Source: Rhyzopertha dominica
Lineage: Eukaryota > Arthropoda > Insecta > Coleoptera > Bostrichidae
Assembly (NCBI GenBank): GCA_025024175.1
Contig: QCXZ01000003.1
Span: forward strand, 18,992,392-19,056,391
Direction: 5' to 3'
DNA: 64,000 nucleotides
Numbering within the stretch: the stretch's first letter is position 1; every line of letters starts with the position of its first letter. The notes under the pieces are model-generated. The model did not search any database, had not been told where the DNA came from, and was given only the letters and a program-made list of their open reading frames with translations. Made by a program: the position numbers and the translations under genes. Positions 1 through 12,430 of the stretch are shown here, piece by piece.

Positions 1-120
1 CCAAATATGTAAGTGAAGTCTTAAACTTCATGTGTTACCTACTACCATTTATATATAACATAATGTAAATGAATGACTAATTCCAGTTCCAGTTTGAGAG
101 CATTTTCTTTAATTTTCTAG
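1..120 (+). other. Intron end upstream of the first polycystin exon
   Basis: The stretch ends in a strong pyrimidine tract and AG acceptor (101-120). A perfect GTAAGT donor sits at 9-14. If base 8 were the last exon base and 121 the next, the junction codon would be TGA. So either GTAAGT at 9 is chance, or the exon starts earlier, for example after the AG at 91-92, from where the frame stays open. Confidence 0.5.
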
Positions 121-243
121 GACTCACGGTATTTGTTGATGATGATGTTGTAGAAGATACAGCCGTGTTTTATGTAGGCATCCTAGCTGATACAGATACC
201 TTAAGGATACTTATGAGGCATGTGGAAGAACCTCTTTTCCCAG
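121..243 (+). CDS. Polycystin-1-like protein, penultimate exon (extracellular part)
   Basis: The exon has a pyrimidine-rich acceptor (ending AG at 119-120) and a CAG|GTAAAGT donor at 243/244. Only one of its three frames is open: two bases complete an upstream codon, codons then run from 123, and one base (G) is carried over. The encoded text includes LTVFVDDDVVEDTAVFYVGI and ends EEPLFP. The 1-base carry-over fits the 2-base start of the exon at 2068, so the two join in frame as FP-G-AFQYEDD. It probably belongs to the extracellular region before the GPS motif. No domain can be named from 40 residues. The link to the downstream exon is inferred from splice sites and phase. Confidence 0.72.
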
Positions 244-2067
244 GTAAAGTAATATTTGTTCTTAAAAACTTTTCAGTGGCGAGGCGTGTACGTGTTCGTT
301 ATATCTCATACAAATTTGAGATGAATATCGATTGATACATATTCTAAAATATATTTTCATTTCTTCAAAAATTATTGAATAAGATACATTTTGTTAATGA
401 CAGCTGATGCCATCGGCGCCATCTAAATTTGAATTAAGGCTATGGCGGGCATACTTTGTGGTACTAGATAAGCAAAAAAACTATATTGATTTATGGGTGT
501 CATCGTTGAACGTGGTTTTAATCTTGAGTATGATGGTGCATGTCAAATTTTTACGGCCCTGTGCCGTAATACCAAAAGGCGTAAAACATTGATTTTGCCT
601 TATGGGTGTTGGCGTGATTTTTGGTAGGTATGTATGATGGTACATGTCTATTTGGATTTACGCTATAAAGGAGATGCACTATGTTCTTTCTGTCTTTTCT
701 TATCTTTTCTTTATCAAATGTGCATATACATTGTTTTTTTGCCAAAATTGTGCATTTGTGTATAACAAATAGTTATAATGAATTTCATTTAGAATTTCTT
801 GACGCATTGCTTTAGATACCATAATTTGTTGACCTTAACCATCTTTTCAGTTATTTCATTTTCTAGCGTATTAAAGGCACAACTATTGGTTAACCTTTGA
901 ATGTGTCAGGTTAGACGTTAGATCGCTTATATATTAACTCAAGATGGCACCGTAGTCGCTATCAACGCGGGGTAATGTGACACCTTATCAGCTTATTTGA
1001 AAAAAACCAGTTATGGGATAAATGCATGTTTATGCTGTGGTGTCTGCACCGCAACCAACTGCAGATAGATCTATTTCGCCATCATTATAGCTCATTAGTG
1101 CAGTTTAGGTCTAGTGCAGGCAGGACCAGGACAGGACTGAATAGAACTGGTTTTGCCTATACCAAATGCTTGGTATGATGTAAGTAAGAAATTAGATGGC
1201 AATGCCATCTGTTAGCATTACACTGACATGATGACAAAGCCACCTAGCTGCCATAATGTAAGCTACTTCCTAAAGGAAGTGACCTGTAACCTGACAAATT
1301 TGCATGCACCTACATACATTAAAATGCACGTCTATGCAGTGCTGTCTGCATCGCAACAACTGCAGATAGATCTATATCTATAGATCTCTTACCAGTTATG
1401 GGTATTTCTGCGACTCAGGTGTCGTTGTTTATCCTTACTTTTATCACAGGTAAGATGGCTGAAAAATTACATTTCTTTTAAAAGTTTTTCACAAAATCCA
1501 AGATGGTGCTATAGTCGCTACGAACCCCCCGAATATTTTAAATCTTACGTCCCATTTGAAACTCACTTTCACTATCTACGTAACTGCGTTTAGTAAAATG
1601 AAATGGGCCAATACAGAACGAAGTTCTGGCGGTTTTAATCTGAAAATGAGCTATTTAGCATTTTAGAACCCTTAAAACCAAGTCGTTTTTCAGCGATCCT
1701 ACCCGGATTTAATCCGAACCTTTTAGATTAACGCGTTCAAAAGTTTAGATGGGTGGAGGGTCTAAGACGAGATTAGAACACGGATAATCTTAAAATTAAT
1801 TGTCTGATTTCAGTTTTGTAACGCAAGCATGTAGAAAATTAAAGTGGCTTTCAAATAAGATTTCACATTATCTTAGTTGGTATTTAAAAATTTTGAGGTC
1901 AGGGCGATTTAGGTATATCATCTGCAAAAGGAAGTCATTTTTCAACGACCTTGAACGCATATTATTGACTTTTTTGCACAATACTCTTGCCTTACGAAAC
2001 GATCACGCTACGTCACTGAATTTAGTTAAAATAATAGAATAGAAATTTCAAGAAAAATATTTAACAG
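244..2067 (+). other. Intron of the polycystin-like gene with repeats
   Basis: This 1.8-kb intron runs between a GTAAAGT donor and the TTTAACAG acceptor at 2060-2067. It holds two diverged direct copies of a segment of about 55 bases (1022-1078 and 1325-1380, both with CTGCAGATAGATCT). It also holds a segment (1440-1600) that recurs at 63570-63700. The open stretch 1800-2042 shares the downstream frame but ends in TAG just before the acceptor, so it is intronic. Confidence 0.6.
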
Positions 2068-5000
2068 GAGCTTTTCAATATGAAGACGACGAAAACGGAA
2101 GCGATGAATCCGATTATACGTATATTGAAGATCACGTTAAAACTAAATGTCACATGCAGGAGTCATTGGAAAATGAACAAGTGCAAGTTAACGAAGAAAT
2201 ACTTAATTCTACGAGCAACATTTCAGTATTACCTTATAAATTCGTAGCTTACGCAGTAAAATGTATGATGTGGAATGAGAGTATTAGAAGCTGGGAGCAA
2301 CAATGCCAAGTTACATCAAAAACTACATTGCACAGAGTATATTGCAAGTGCAGTAATCCTGGGTTGCTCCGTGTCAGTCACAGGGTAGTAGCAATCACTT
2401 TCCAAAAATATTTTGATTACCATTTTCGAATTTCGTATACGACTAGCACTTTATTGCTGTCCTTATTTATATTTGCTGTCGTTATGTTTTCTGGCCTGTT
2501 TGTTTGGGCCGTACACAAAGATAGAAAAGATCATTTGAAACATGATTTATGCTTTTTAGTAGACAACGACCCAACAGCTCGTTATACATACCTTGTTATT
2601 GTTTACACCGGTCGAAAGCTCAAGTCCGGAACTACATCTAATGTAGGGATTCAACTTGAAGGAGTGAAAGGAACAAGTTTGCCTCATATATTGCGTGATA
2701 AGAAACGTCCCGTGCTGAAAAGGTCTTACCAGGATTGGTTCGTTCTTCAGACTATGAAATCCCTGGGAGAGTTGTACTGCATACATCTATGGACAGATTT
2801 CAGCGGAGCCCAGCCAAGCTGGTACTGCGATAGAATAGCAGTGCACGACGTGCAAACAGAGAGTGTTTGGATTTTTATCGTGGACAGTTGGTTTGATCCC
2901 CTCAATGGCAACGGCTCAATGGCGTATACTATATATCACACGTCGAATTTTTCTCCAATGTATCGTTATAAACTAAGTTTGTATAGGGAATTCGATTTCG
3001 GTATGCATGGTTGGTTCAGCATGTTAAGTGGTCATCTCAACAGTCCTTACACGCGAACGCAGAGGGTAGCTGTTGCATTTCTACATCTGACACTGATTAT
3101 GGTCACTTTGATTCTTCTACAGAAAATACCAGAGAAGGGTAACCCAGCCAGTCAAATTGTATTGGAAGGTAGTTTTAGATGGGAAATCTATGACGTATTA
3201 AAGGGAGCTTTGGCAGCCCTAATTGTTTTTCCGATACACATTGCTTTTGTAATGATCTTTCGAATAACGAGACCAACACCAGAGTGGCTTCGAGTGCAGG
3301 GACAAGAACTACCTTCTGGTTACAATATAAACTTGTCCATGGCTGGGTCAAGTGCTTCGTGTGTTTTTGATACGTCCTACAGCACTACAGTAGTAGAACG
3401 CGAACAAAAATCTGGTCGTAAACGTGTCGGCTTTATAACTGATTCTTTCGCCACGGAATCGCGGGGTCCCTTGAAACCACTTAAATTTGTAGAGAATTTA
3501 CAGAAAGCCGCTGGAGAAAGTAAAGTGGTACCTAAACGAGCTCCTATTTCGAAGGTCGAACTACAAATATCAAAGAAGTTGTCGCTTGTTGAATATTCCG
3601 ATTCTTACAACAACGAGAGTTTCTCAGAGTATTATTGCTTGCCTTCGTATGTTGTTTTTATATTATGGGTTGTAATGTTTATGGCTGCAATACCAGCTCT
3701 TTATGTAATTTTAGTATACGGTACTGCTTATGTGTGGATAACGAGTTTGCATTACGCAGTAAGTCTGTTCATTGCTATTGCAACTAGCGTGCTCATCCTG
3801 GAACCGATGAAGCTTATGTTTATGGCGTGGTATACACATTCTCAAATGAAGAAAAGGTATTATATTGAAAATCGAAGTAATCAGATGCATAAACTACTGG
3901 AGCAATATGACATACCCCTTGGGAGTGCGAATAGACTTGAAGAAATACTCGAAAGTCTGAGACAACAAAGTATTTACAAACCAATTGGACCTAGCCGTTT
4001 AAAAAAGTTAATTTCCAACCGAAGACGACAGTATTCTATCAAGGTGTTTTGGATCAATGGCTTAGTTATAATTTTCCTTATTATACTTTTTCGGGGAATT
4101 TTAACAATATTACGCGAAGGGGAACCCCACAAACATTACAAACACATCGACGAAGTCATAACTGGCAAAAAAGATTATCTTCTGACAGAGATCGAAGATC
4201 ATGAAGATCTAATTCTATACATAAATAATACGCTTATTCCTCATCTGTACTTCTATGAAAGTGCAGATAACCTCGAACCTATCGTAGATGACAACAATTA
4301 CCTGGTAGGTGTTGTACGATTACGCCAGGTGCGATTATCAAAAAGATCATGCAAAACGAAAGNTGTGAAACTTTGGTCGGCTCGATGCCAACAAATATAT
4401 GATACNCACAATTATTTACCTGGTTGGAAACGCCTTCCTCTTGATGAAGAGGTAAAGGAGAACAGTCCCTGGATTCATACAAAGGAAGTTGAGATAAACA
4501 ATCTTTTTGTTGACCATTACATTGGAAACGCAAGTTATTTTCCTAGGGAAGCATATGTAGCATATCTCAATAGAACGCGATCAGCATCTTTAAAAGCTCT
4601 GAAAGAACTGGTTGATAACAACTGGTTCGATATTTATACAGCTGTTGTGTTCATCGACATTCAGCTATATAATCCCTACTTGAATTTTTTGTCTCTGATT
4701 ACCATAATGGCTGTCAAACATGATCATGGTGTCATGAATGCTTATCCAACTATAAGAAGTATTAAGATNTTAACAACAGANCTATATCCTGAGATATTGG
4801 TAGCGATTATGTTCGCTATNGTTCTTGGTTTAGCAATATTTGATCTGTTAAACAGTTACGACACAGCAACCAGAACTGCAAAAGGTGAATCACGTTTAAG
4901 TATGCTGGATGCAATATTTTGCTGTGCAACAGTAGTAACTGTAAGTTTTTATATTAAAAGAATATTTACGATGGAAGGATATAGTAATCTCCTCTCAGAT

Positions 5001-5903
5001 ATAAACACCGAAAAGTATATTCACTTTCGCAACATAGTGGTCTGGGATGGTACTTTAACTGTTTTTATTAACATCCTGATAATTCTAGTGCTCTGGAAGC
5101 TAGTGTGTTTTCTACGAATGTTTAGTAATATCAATCTGGCGCAGTTTGCACTTGGAAAAATAATGACTTCTGTACCACACTATTTAGTACTGTTTGTGGG
5201 CATTCTATGGGGATTTACTTTTATTGGTTATATTCTATTTGGACAAGTAAATTACCAGTTCAGCACACCATGCTACGTGTTCATTAGCTTGTTATCATTT
5301 GTACGTAGAATTTTTGCGTGCAATCAGTTCTATGGACCACTTTCACTTGAATTGGCAATTTATGTTTTCCTACTGTTTGTGACAGTTTATTTTGTTCTCC
5401 GTTGGATCCTAACAACTATGATAATTCGCAAATATATGGAGATAAAGAAGAGTTTACATGCCCGAAATAAATTATTATCCTCAAATTACCAATACGAAAC
5501 AGAGATTGCTACCGAAAACCAGAAGTTTATAAAAGATAAGAGGTTCAGACGAGCATTTCTAGAGCAAAAATTAAAATTAAAGAATATGTCGATGGGTTAT
5601 CTTACTGCATTTTTATTTAAAACGCATGTACAGGACACAAGCGATTTCGGCGCAGCTAAAGAAAACGCTAACTTTGCAATGAGCCTTATCGCTCTAGATA
5701 TTTTAAACAAAAGATACAAAACCTCTCTTCGCGATGACAAAACTGCATCCAAAGAAAGACAAGTACTACAAGAAGAACAAGCAAAAGCTGTTGCGAGGTC
5801 GGTGATCGTCATTCATGAGATAAGATGTAAATTGCAGTATCTTAGTTACAAAGTTGATAGCTATATTCGCTGGGCACGTTATGAAAATTTTTCGCCATTC
5901 TAA
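2068..5903 (+). CDS. Polycystin-1-like membrane protein, last exon (GPS, PLAT, polycystin channel region)
   Basis: One exon encodes about 1277 residues. In order: a GPS-like segment (2259-2351, with WNES and CKC but without the usual HL-S/T cleavage site), helix 1 (2445-2520), a PLAT/LH2 domain (2580-2912), helices near 3063, 3204, 3642, 3735 and 4044, a long polycystin extracellular loop (4113-4780) with the family signature WFDIYTAVVF...YNPYLN, then helices near 4784, 4902, 5040, 5164 and 5350. This 11-helix plan with PLAT after helix 1 is that of the PKD1 branch. The pore loop after QVNYQFST lacks the LGD-type filter of PKD2 channels, as is usual for PKD1-like subunits. Family members act at cilia or the plasma membrane, often with a PKD2 partner. 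The ORF opens after TAG at 2040; exon start 2068 is set by the AG and by phase. Ambiguous bases lie at 4363, 4406, 4769, 4781 and 4820. Confidence 0.9.
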
Positions 5904-5919
5904 ACACCTTGTATTGTTA

Positions 5920-5925
5920 AATAAA
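5920..5925 (+). promoter_or_regulatory. Polyadenylation signal of the polycystin-like gene
   Basis: AATAAA lies 17 bases after the TAA stop (5901-5903), giving a very short 3' UTR. Position and motif fit; the cleavage site itself was not determined. Confidence 0.65.
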
Positions 5926-7985
5926 ACATGATTTGAGACATCGTGTTTTTTTTAATGACAGTTAATTGTGCCACTATTTCGGAGTGAAAATGGCGTCTGT
6001 TAATTTGACATAAGGTAGCAATTATAGGTTATAACACAAAATGGGCCGATATATTAACATTAAATCAGCAACATGTAGTGTTTGTTTTACGTGATTAACA
6101 AATAATTTCAACTGCAAGGCCCCTAAATTTATTTTTCTACGACCACGCTATTTCCTATTGTTTACCATACTTTGTTTTAGAACAGTATGGTATATTTACT
6201 GGTTACCAAGCAAAAATCGTCGGTAAGTTTACTTACTTTACTTACTGTTCTGGTTTTGACAGGACCGAACGGTAAGTAAGTTATATTATTTGTTATGAAA
6301 AAATACCCAAAAAATAATAACGACGCTATCTATTTATTCATATTAAAATGAAATACACAATTCTTAACACTAATAGAAAAAGCTGTTTATTGTGAGTATC
6401 GTTTTATTAAGCGTATTGACAGAAAAAGCAGAATGCGAAACATCAGAACCCGAAACAATGATGGCAAATGACTTACAATTATGTATTTTTTTTTTAGAAA
6501 ATTATGATTTATTTTGAATAAGATCTGCGACATAACTTTCAGCAACAGCCAAATATTTCCAAACACCGTGCCCTTTTAACCCTAAAATAACTACCTGCAC
6601 CTTTATTACCTACAAGAGTGCGGCGAAAGGAATGGAATGACCGGTATAACATGTTGCAATTTTAATTGGAGATTTTATTATCATACCTGTACCCACCACT
6701 TGATCACATTTGCCATTATGATTGTTTAAATACAAATTCTAAGATTTAGTATGAGTTGGTCGAAGTAAATAACGAACTTCTTCATCCTCATTTGTAATAG
6801 TAAATAAACATGGCACATGCGTTTTGGTATTCAGAATCGTCACAATTATAGATATANGAATGACGATTGTCGATATCTTGAATGCGCATATTATACAGTT
6901 TTTCCACAGTGGCGGCCCGTGGCCCTTCGAATTGGAAGGGCTCAGTAGTTTTTTCCCATATATTAAAACCTAACCTATACAACAGTTATTTTAATAGCAT
7001 TTAACCTCCCGATTTTTATTATTTTTATTTTTGTAAAACTGATCTGTTACCTTTTTATTAAATTTTGGGATACTGTTCACTAAACTCTTGGTTTGTAGAC
7101 ATTTTTCGCTTAGTCACCCGTTATTGATAACGTTGCCGCTAAATTTTTATTCAGTTAATACTTTTCAATGGAAATCTTGCTAAATATCATATAAATAAGA
7201 ACGATAACAACCGTTCATAAAAAATGTATTATTGACGGCATGCTTTCATGAAGTTGATGTAAAGGTTATTAACGATAGATGGTTTACTGCAGTGAATACA
7301 TTTTCTATCTTTCACAATTTCTTTAAATTGTGATATATTATCATATTCTCAAACAATATGAAAATGTACCGAATTAGCTTAGTACCACCGCACCAAACCT
7401 GCAAGACAACGCTGCAACCTACTGCTACAAATGTACTAATCCGGCTTCACTAATTGTGGATGCACAACAGAGTCCAAAATGCCTATATCAAATCATGTTA
7501 GTTCGAGTGGAATGGCGCGGTTGCCTAAGCTTGCAAAAATATATATGTATATATTATCCCTACATTGTGAATGACCATATCAAATGCTGGACTGAAGAAG
7601 CGAACATTTTCCTTTCTTGTAGGTTTTAAGAGGTGATTAATGCGCATGTCTGGGCTGTTTTGGCTCAAATGCAGTGATGTTGAAGTTACTCCACAAAGTG
7701 TAGTTAATTACAAGTATAAGTACTTTGGATAAATTGAAATGAATTACAATTGATTACTAGAAAATATGTTAATGGAAACAATTACAATTACAATTACACG
7801 CTCTGGACAGCATCTGGTAGGTTAGAAAATTTTAAAACAATAATATGTTATTAATTTGTACCTTTGCTCACAACTAGTTGTTTTGACAGTAAAACAATAT
7901 CTATTTTTAATCAAGATTGCTTGTTTAGATTTTTAGTTTTATTTTACAATTTTAACAATGTCATAATTTTTTGAAATAATTTGTA
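5926..7985. other. Intergenic AT-rich DNA, no gene seen
   Basis: No coding region could be supported on either strand. There is a small inverted motif around 6212-6280 (CGGTAAGT repeats). CAGTGGCGGCCCGTGGCCC at 6908 resembles a transposon end and has a loose inverted partner near 9005-9033; a full element could not be proved. Confidence 0.5.
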
Positions 7986-7989
7986 TATA

Positions 7990-8760
7990 TATGGTACTGA
8001 CGAAAACTGGCCAGAAGATTTAATGTTGGACAAAGCAAGGTGTTTAGAACCCTATCAAGTAAAAATATTCTCTTTCGGAAAAGGAGCAATAATGCTCCAA
8101 AATACATAGAGGCTCAATTAAAGATAATTCCGAGATGTTGCCGCGCGTTGAGACGAGTACATTTCGTCAACAAGTTGATTGCAATGGACGAAAAATATTT
8201 TACATTATATAACAGAGGTGATAAAGAGAAATGATGGTTTTTACGCAGACGATTACGACAATGTCCCTAATGATGTTAAATTTAAAAGAAAAAAAGTTTG
8301 AGGACAAATTTGGTATGCTATGACATTTTATTAGGCTGGCTTCATCTCGCAGCCCACATTGGTGCTGTTCGGGGCGAAGTGCTTAAGCTTTATAGCGTTA
8401 TATCCAAAGATGTCACTCTAAACTGCTTCAGTCTGCGAACAAGCATCATGCAGATGATGAAATAATGTTTTAGCCAGATCCTGTGCTACGTGCCGTCATG
8501 CTAGAATCACAAGGGATGGGTATGAGGCCAACATCAACGTTGTACCAAAAAGAGACAATCGCCTAGTCTATCTCAGGCTCGCCCAATTGAAGAGTTCTGG
8601 ACAATATTGAGCGGGAAGGTCTATAATAATGGATGGGAAGCAGAAAACGAAGAACAATTGCGCCGGCGTATTTATAGAAAAATTAGGGAAATGGTCCAAA
8701 AGATGATGCAGCGCGTCAGAGAAAAACTAAGGCAAATCGCCGTCCCTTTTCGGTTATTTG
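7990..8760 (+). pseudogene. Decayed Tc1/mariner-superfamily transposase
   Basis: Blocks typical of IS630/Tc1/mariner transposases appear in order but in changing frames: MDEKYFTLYN (first catalytic Asp, near 8186), FYADDYDNVPND, DDEIMFWPD (second Asp, near 8455), and EEFWTILSGKVYNNGW (third acidic residue, near 8590) followed by a basic tail. Several stops and frameshifts lie between them, so no protein can be made. The family is sure; the exact subfamily and the element ends are not. Confidence 0.7.
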
Positions 8761-8822
8761 AATTTTGTTATATAATAAGCATAGTTAAGAGANTTTTGTT
8801 TAAGAATTTGGTACAAGTATAA

Positions 8823-9334
8823 AACCATTTTTATACGTTATATACGCCACAACCCATCTTTGCTTCAATATCGTTCGTATCATTCGCAGTATATATAAAA
8901 AATAACAAAACTAGTTCCAGCAAGGACAGTAAACAATGCAATATGCGACATATATATGATTCATGTTAAATAAATTTAATTTTCTTTGGGAGGACGGCGT
9001 CCTAGAGCCCTCCTTCAGGAGCCCCCACTGCACATCCCTCCTATGAGCTCCCGAAACGCCTAATATCATTGCGNCCTATAAATGTTTATAAATCTAAATT
9101 AAGCTTAAAGTATTAATGTACTTAATGAATCAGAAATGGTTCATCTGGTGCTTCAATTAAAAATTTGATAATTTCTTCTGTTTAGGTCTTACGCACCGTA
9201 ATTTTGATATTAAAACAATCACTATTTTCTTTAAGACCTAAAATTAATGACCTATACCTTCGGTTAAATGCACCAGGCGCGCGCATTATGCACCTGTACA
9301 AAAACAATTAATTCAGAGATGGTGATTTCAAAAT
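8823..9334. other. Intergenic stretch between the two convergent genes
   Basis: No gene is visible. A GC-rich patch at 8988-9033 (GGAGGACGGCG, GAGCCCTCC, CCCCCACTG) looks like a transposon terminus. The rest is AT-rich. Confidence 0.45.
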
Positions 9335-9340
9335 TTTATT
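9335..9340 (-). promoter_or_regulatory. Putative polyadenylation signal of furrowed
   Basis: TTTATT on the given strand reads AATAAA on the minus strand, about 190 bases past the fw stop codon. It is the first AATAAA seen downstream and would give a 3' UTR of about 200-220 bases. Confidence 0.5.
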
Positions 9341-9531
9341 CTAGAATAGCAATATATTACACTAAATATACATGGCTTTACTATAAAATTAGGCCGAGGA
9401 GTCCGCATGGTGTTAACAGTCCTTATGTACCTATATAAATAACACATAAAACGTAAAATCTAATTTAACATTCCTAAAGTATATTTTAAAGTCTTTCTCC
9501 ACTTAGATTGCTATTTTGCTGTACAACACTG

Positions 9532-9919
9532 CTAGTGTCGTTTTTGTTCTCGCTGAGAAGGTGGCCTCGGATCGCGCCAGTCGTGGTCACCCTTTGGCGA
9601 CTTAACGTCATGGTTATGGTGATGGTGATGTCGCCTCTTTCTTTCGCCAGGTTTATTTCCGTTGAAAGAATCAGGTTCCAAACCATCCTGATGGCGAACC
9701 AGCTTATCTAAACTGTCTTTGTGCCGTAACTGCGAACGACTATCGCCGCAGGCTGCCTTAAGGCCGCTGTTACTTCCAGCGGATTCGTGAAGGTCTTCCC
9801 ACGCCTGCCTGTAGTACCGATTGAGGCCATTTCTTGATTCGGAAGTGGACGAGTCAAAGGAAGCTACCGTGTTGCAATCGGGAGATGCTCGATGACGGTA
9901 GTGTTTGGCACTTTGGTTT
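9532..9919 (-). CDS. fw: Furrowed, last exon (cytoplasmic tail)
   Basis: On the minus strand a TTTTTGCAG acceptor (AG at 9921-9920) opens an exon whose first base completes the AG carried over from the transmembrane exon (Arg). It then encodes 128 residues to TAG at 9534-9532. The tail is hydrophilic and Ser-rich (SFDSSTSESRNGLNRYYR, QAWEDLHESAG), with a run of five His near its end (RRHHHHHNHD). It has higher GC than its surroundings and only this frame is open. It is the intracellular part of the receptor. Assignment to fw rests on exact phase with the exon at 21441-21876, 11.5 kb away, and on position directly after the membrane helix. No known signalling motif was recognised. Confidence 0.82.
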
Positions 9920-11459
9920 CTGCAAAAATTTCTGAATTTCAGTTCTTAGACATGCAACATCAAAAAATTGAAGCATCAATATGTACTTAATTAACGCGGT
10001 ACGGTGATACCATAAATTTTCCTTAATCATGTACAGGAAATCTTATGTTGTGAAATGATCGTAGTTTCGTTAAAAAAAAATTAAAATATAATTTGGTAGA
10101 GGAGCGTGCGCTTAGGAGAAGTGCATTGTAAGAATAGATACGTTGAATCATGCAGGATGCATGGTATTGATATATAAAGCACAGATGCTACACCAAACAA
10201 AAATGTTTATAATAATCTAGGCTCTAGATTTCAATGTAGTTTTACTTCTCTATTATTTCTATAATTTTGTAGCCTTCAAATATTCAAATATTATTCCATA
10301 CTTCCTCTTATTACTGCTCAACCAACCTCTGAGCCTCATGGGGTTATATAGTATAGTCAAAAAGAAGGGATTTTTATAAGACACGACACTTGAAAAAAAA
10401 AACACTTTTCTCGGGAGAGTTAGAAAAGACTTCTATTTAGATGTCCTGAATCGGGAACAGTCATTGTATTGTAAAGGCCGAAATCTTACCAGACTTACCG
10501 AATTGTAAATATATCTTTGCCAGGATAATATCATTGACTACGAGAAGAATGCTGCTTACGTGGAGATAAAATATGGCACATAGCCAACGTTGGATGACGG
10601 ATGAAGTGCTGTTGGTTCGCGGTGGATGGACCACATGATCAAATACATCTTTCATTTGAAATTACAGTCTTGGTTGTGTTATGTCTTTATTTGTGAAATA
10701 ATGGAGCGTGGAAGAGGAAATACTTGCACTTATAAGAACTGCAAGCGGCCATAAATAATGGTTTGTAAGATGAGTGCTTTTCGCAAGATGAAGAGCTCAG
10801 GTGGCTGATTTCGGTCAGCGGTAATATGGAAATTTGATTTTCGCGCCGTTTCTGACTCCATTTTAAAAGGACAAACGCGTTCGAGGTTATATTTTTGTCT
10901 GTATATTCCACGGAAAAAGGTATCTACTCTAATTTATCTTTACCTGAAAAGGGAATCCCCTTCTAACATTTAGGGTAAGTTGTACCTACTGTTTGCTGTT
11001 ATTTCTCGTCTGGTTTTTTAAATAGCTATCTGGATGATACTGAATTTCATACATTCCAAGAATTGTACGAATTAGATCATAGCGGGACTAGAACAGTGTC
11101 TCAAGTTATTTTTTTTGCTACAAATGGACACATATTTGACATGAATATTGATTTTATACTCTGACTATCCAAAATTTTAGACAGTTAAATAGTTTAGATT
11201 CAATGCTTTCTTTTTTACCCCGTGTCCCAGACCTCACATGAATAAATCGTTTGATATTAGTTTTAGTCAGATGGCGCCCTTAAATAGGATTGCAATAGAT
11301 GAATTTACGCCCAGGCCTAGCGACGAAGAGCTGCCGTCTGCTGTAGTCAAACTTTTTCGGTTTGATTGGGCTCAAAGATTTGGTGGTAAAAGAAGACATC
11401 GCACAAATGGTCTTCATATGAGGAGCTAGTGAAATAGCTGAGACTGGAAGTCAAATACT
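9920..11459 (-). other. Large fw intron, 3' part, no gene supported
   Basis: AT-rich intron sequence. A minus-strand open stretch (10461-10655) ends in a GTAAGC-like donor but has no convincing acceptor and would not fit the exon phase. A short plus-strand ORF at 10701 (TCTYKNCKRP) faintly recalls a zinc-binding THAP start but soon stops. Confidence 0.4.
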
Positions 11460-11499
11460 GAAATAGCAGAAATTGACCCTAAATGTTTTTAGAATATCA

Positions 11500-12430
11500 C
11501 CACCTCAAAAATGGTGGAAAATTTTCCAGAATGTAGAATATTTAACTACTCTAAAATGATCCACAATAATCGAAAATACCAGATAATGAACGTTGTACAA
11601 TGATACAGAATCTTCCATAAGATTCGAGGATATTTCAGAATGTCTTAAAATTACTGGGATGTTTGGGAAAGTTTTAGAATTTTCCAGAATGTTCTATAAC
11701 GTTCGGGATGTGCGGACTTGTTCAGAATGTTTTAGAATGTTCCAATAGGTTCGAGCATCTTTTAAAAATGAGATCTAAATTGTTCGAGAACACCCTTAAA
11801 TTTTCGAGAAATTGAAGTTTCCTCTGGAATATTATCGAATGTTCCAATTAATTGATTAATAATATGAATAAAAATTAACGTGGATTCTTATATTTTTTCA
11901 CCGTGTAGCCAAAAATACCCACTGCCGACCACTAGTGTTGGTTAATCTTCCATAGTACACTTTGGTGGCTACGTGTCGGAGGCTATGGTGGTATGTGAGA
12001 TAGGAAAGTACAGTTAAGCATTATTGTACATTCCGACAAAAGTGTTTTACAAAATATTCGGAGTCTCTTAGATTACTCACCATTGAGTATATTGGATAGT
12101 ACCTCTGCATCCATAGTACCGAAGTATCCGAAGGTTTAGAATAGTCTGGAATGACCGTTATGTCTGGATGGTGGTATTAGTAGTACCGAGCACTTACTAT
12201 CGAGTGTTCTAGAATTAACTGAACCAGAAGGATCCAGCATGTTCTAGAATGTTCGAAGACCGTTCACTTTCGAACGTTCCAAAATAAACAGGACCAGAAG
12301 CGTCTAGGATGTTTTAGATCTTTCGAAGGCCACTTAGTATGGATGGAGGTATATTTGCTGTACTGCCGATCCACTATCAAATTTCTAGATAAACTGAATC
12401 AAAAGGATCGGAAATGTTCGAAAACTGTAC
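11500..12430. repeat. Degenerate array rich in heat-shock-element-like TTCnnGAAnnTTC units
   Basis: About 900 bases are made of short diverged repeats around TTCnAGAATGTTC. Perfect three-unit HSE patterns occur at 11682-11694 (TTCCAGAATGTTC) and 12242-12254 (TTCTAGAATGTTC), with many two-unit or mutated versions between. It lies in the long last fw intron. It is probably a decayed tandem repeat; whether heat-shock factor binds is unknown. Confidence 0.6.

Noticed and set aside
407..745. Overlapping short ORFs on both strands
   Set aside because: They lie in the polycystin intron, lack family likeness and are not phase-compatible exons.
1800..2042. Open stretch in the same frame as the large polycystin exon
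   Set aside because: It ends in TAG at 2040 before the acceptor, and its composition is not like the protein; skipping it gives perfect phase with the exon at 121-243.
9486..9711. Two opposite short ORFs over the last fw exon
   Set aside because: They are shadow frames; the true exon frame runs from the acceptor at 9919 to TAG at 9534-9532.
10461..10655. Minus-strand ORF ending in a GTAAGC-like donor
   Set aside because: No acceptor fits, the phase is wrong for the neighbouring exons, and the exons at 21441 and 9532 already join exactly.
10701..10911. Faint THAP-like start (TCTYKNCKRP)
   Set aside because: The later Cys and His of the zinc site cannot be found and stops follow soon.
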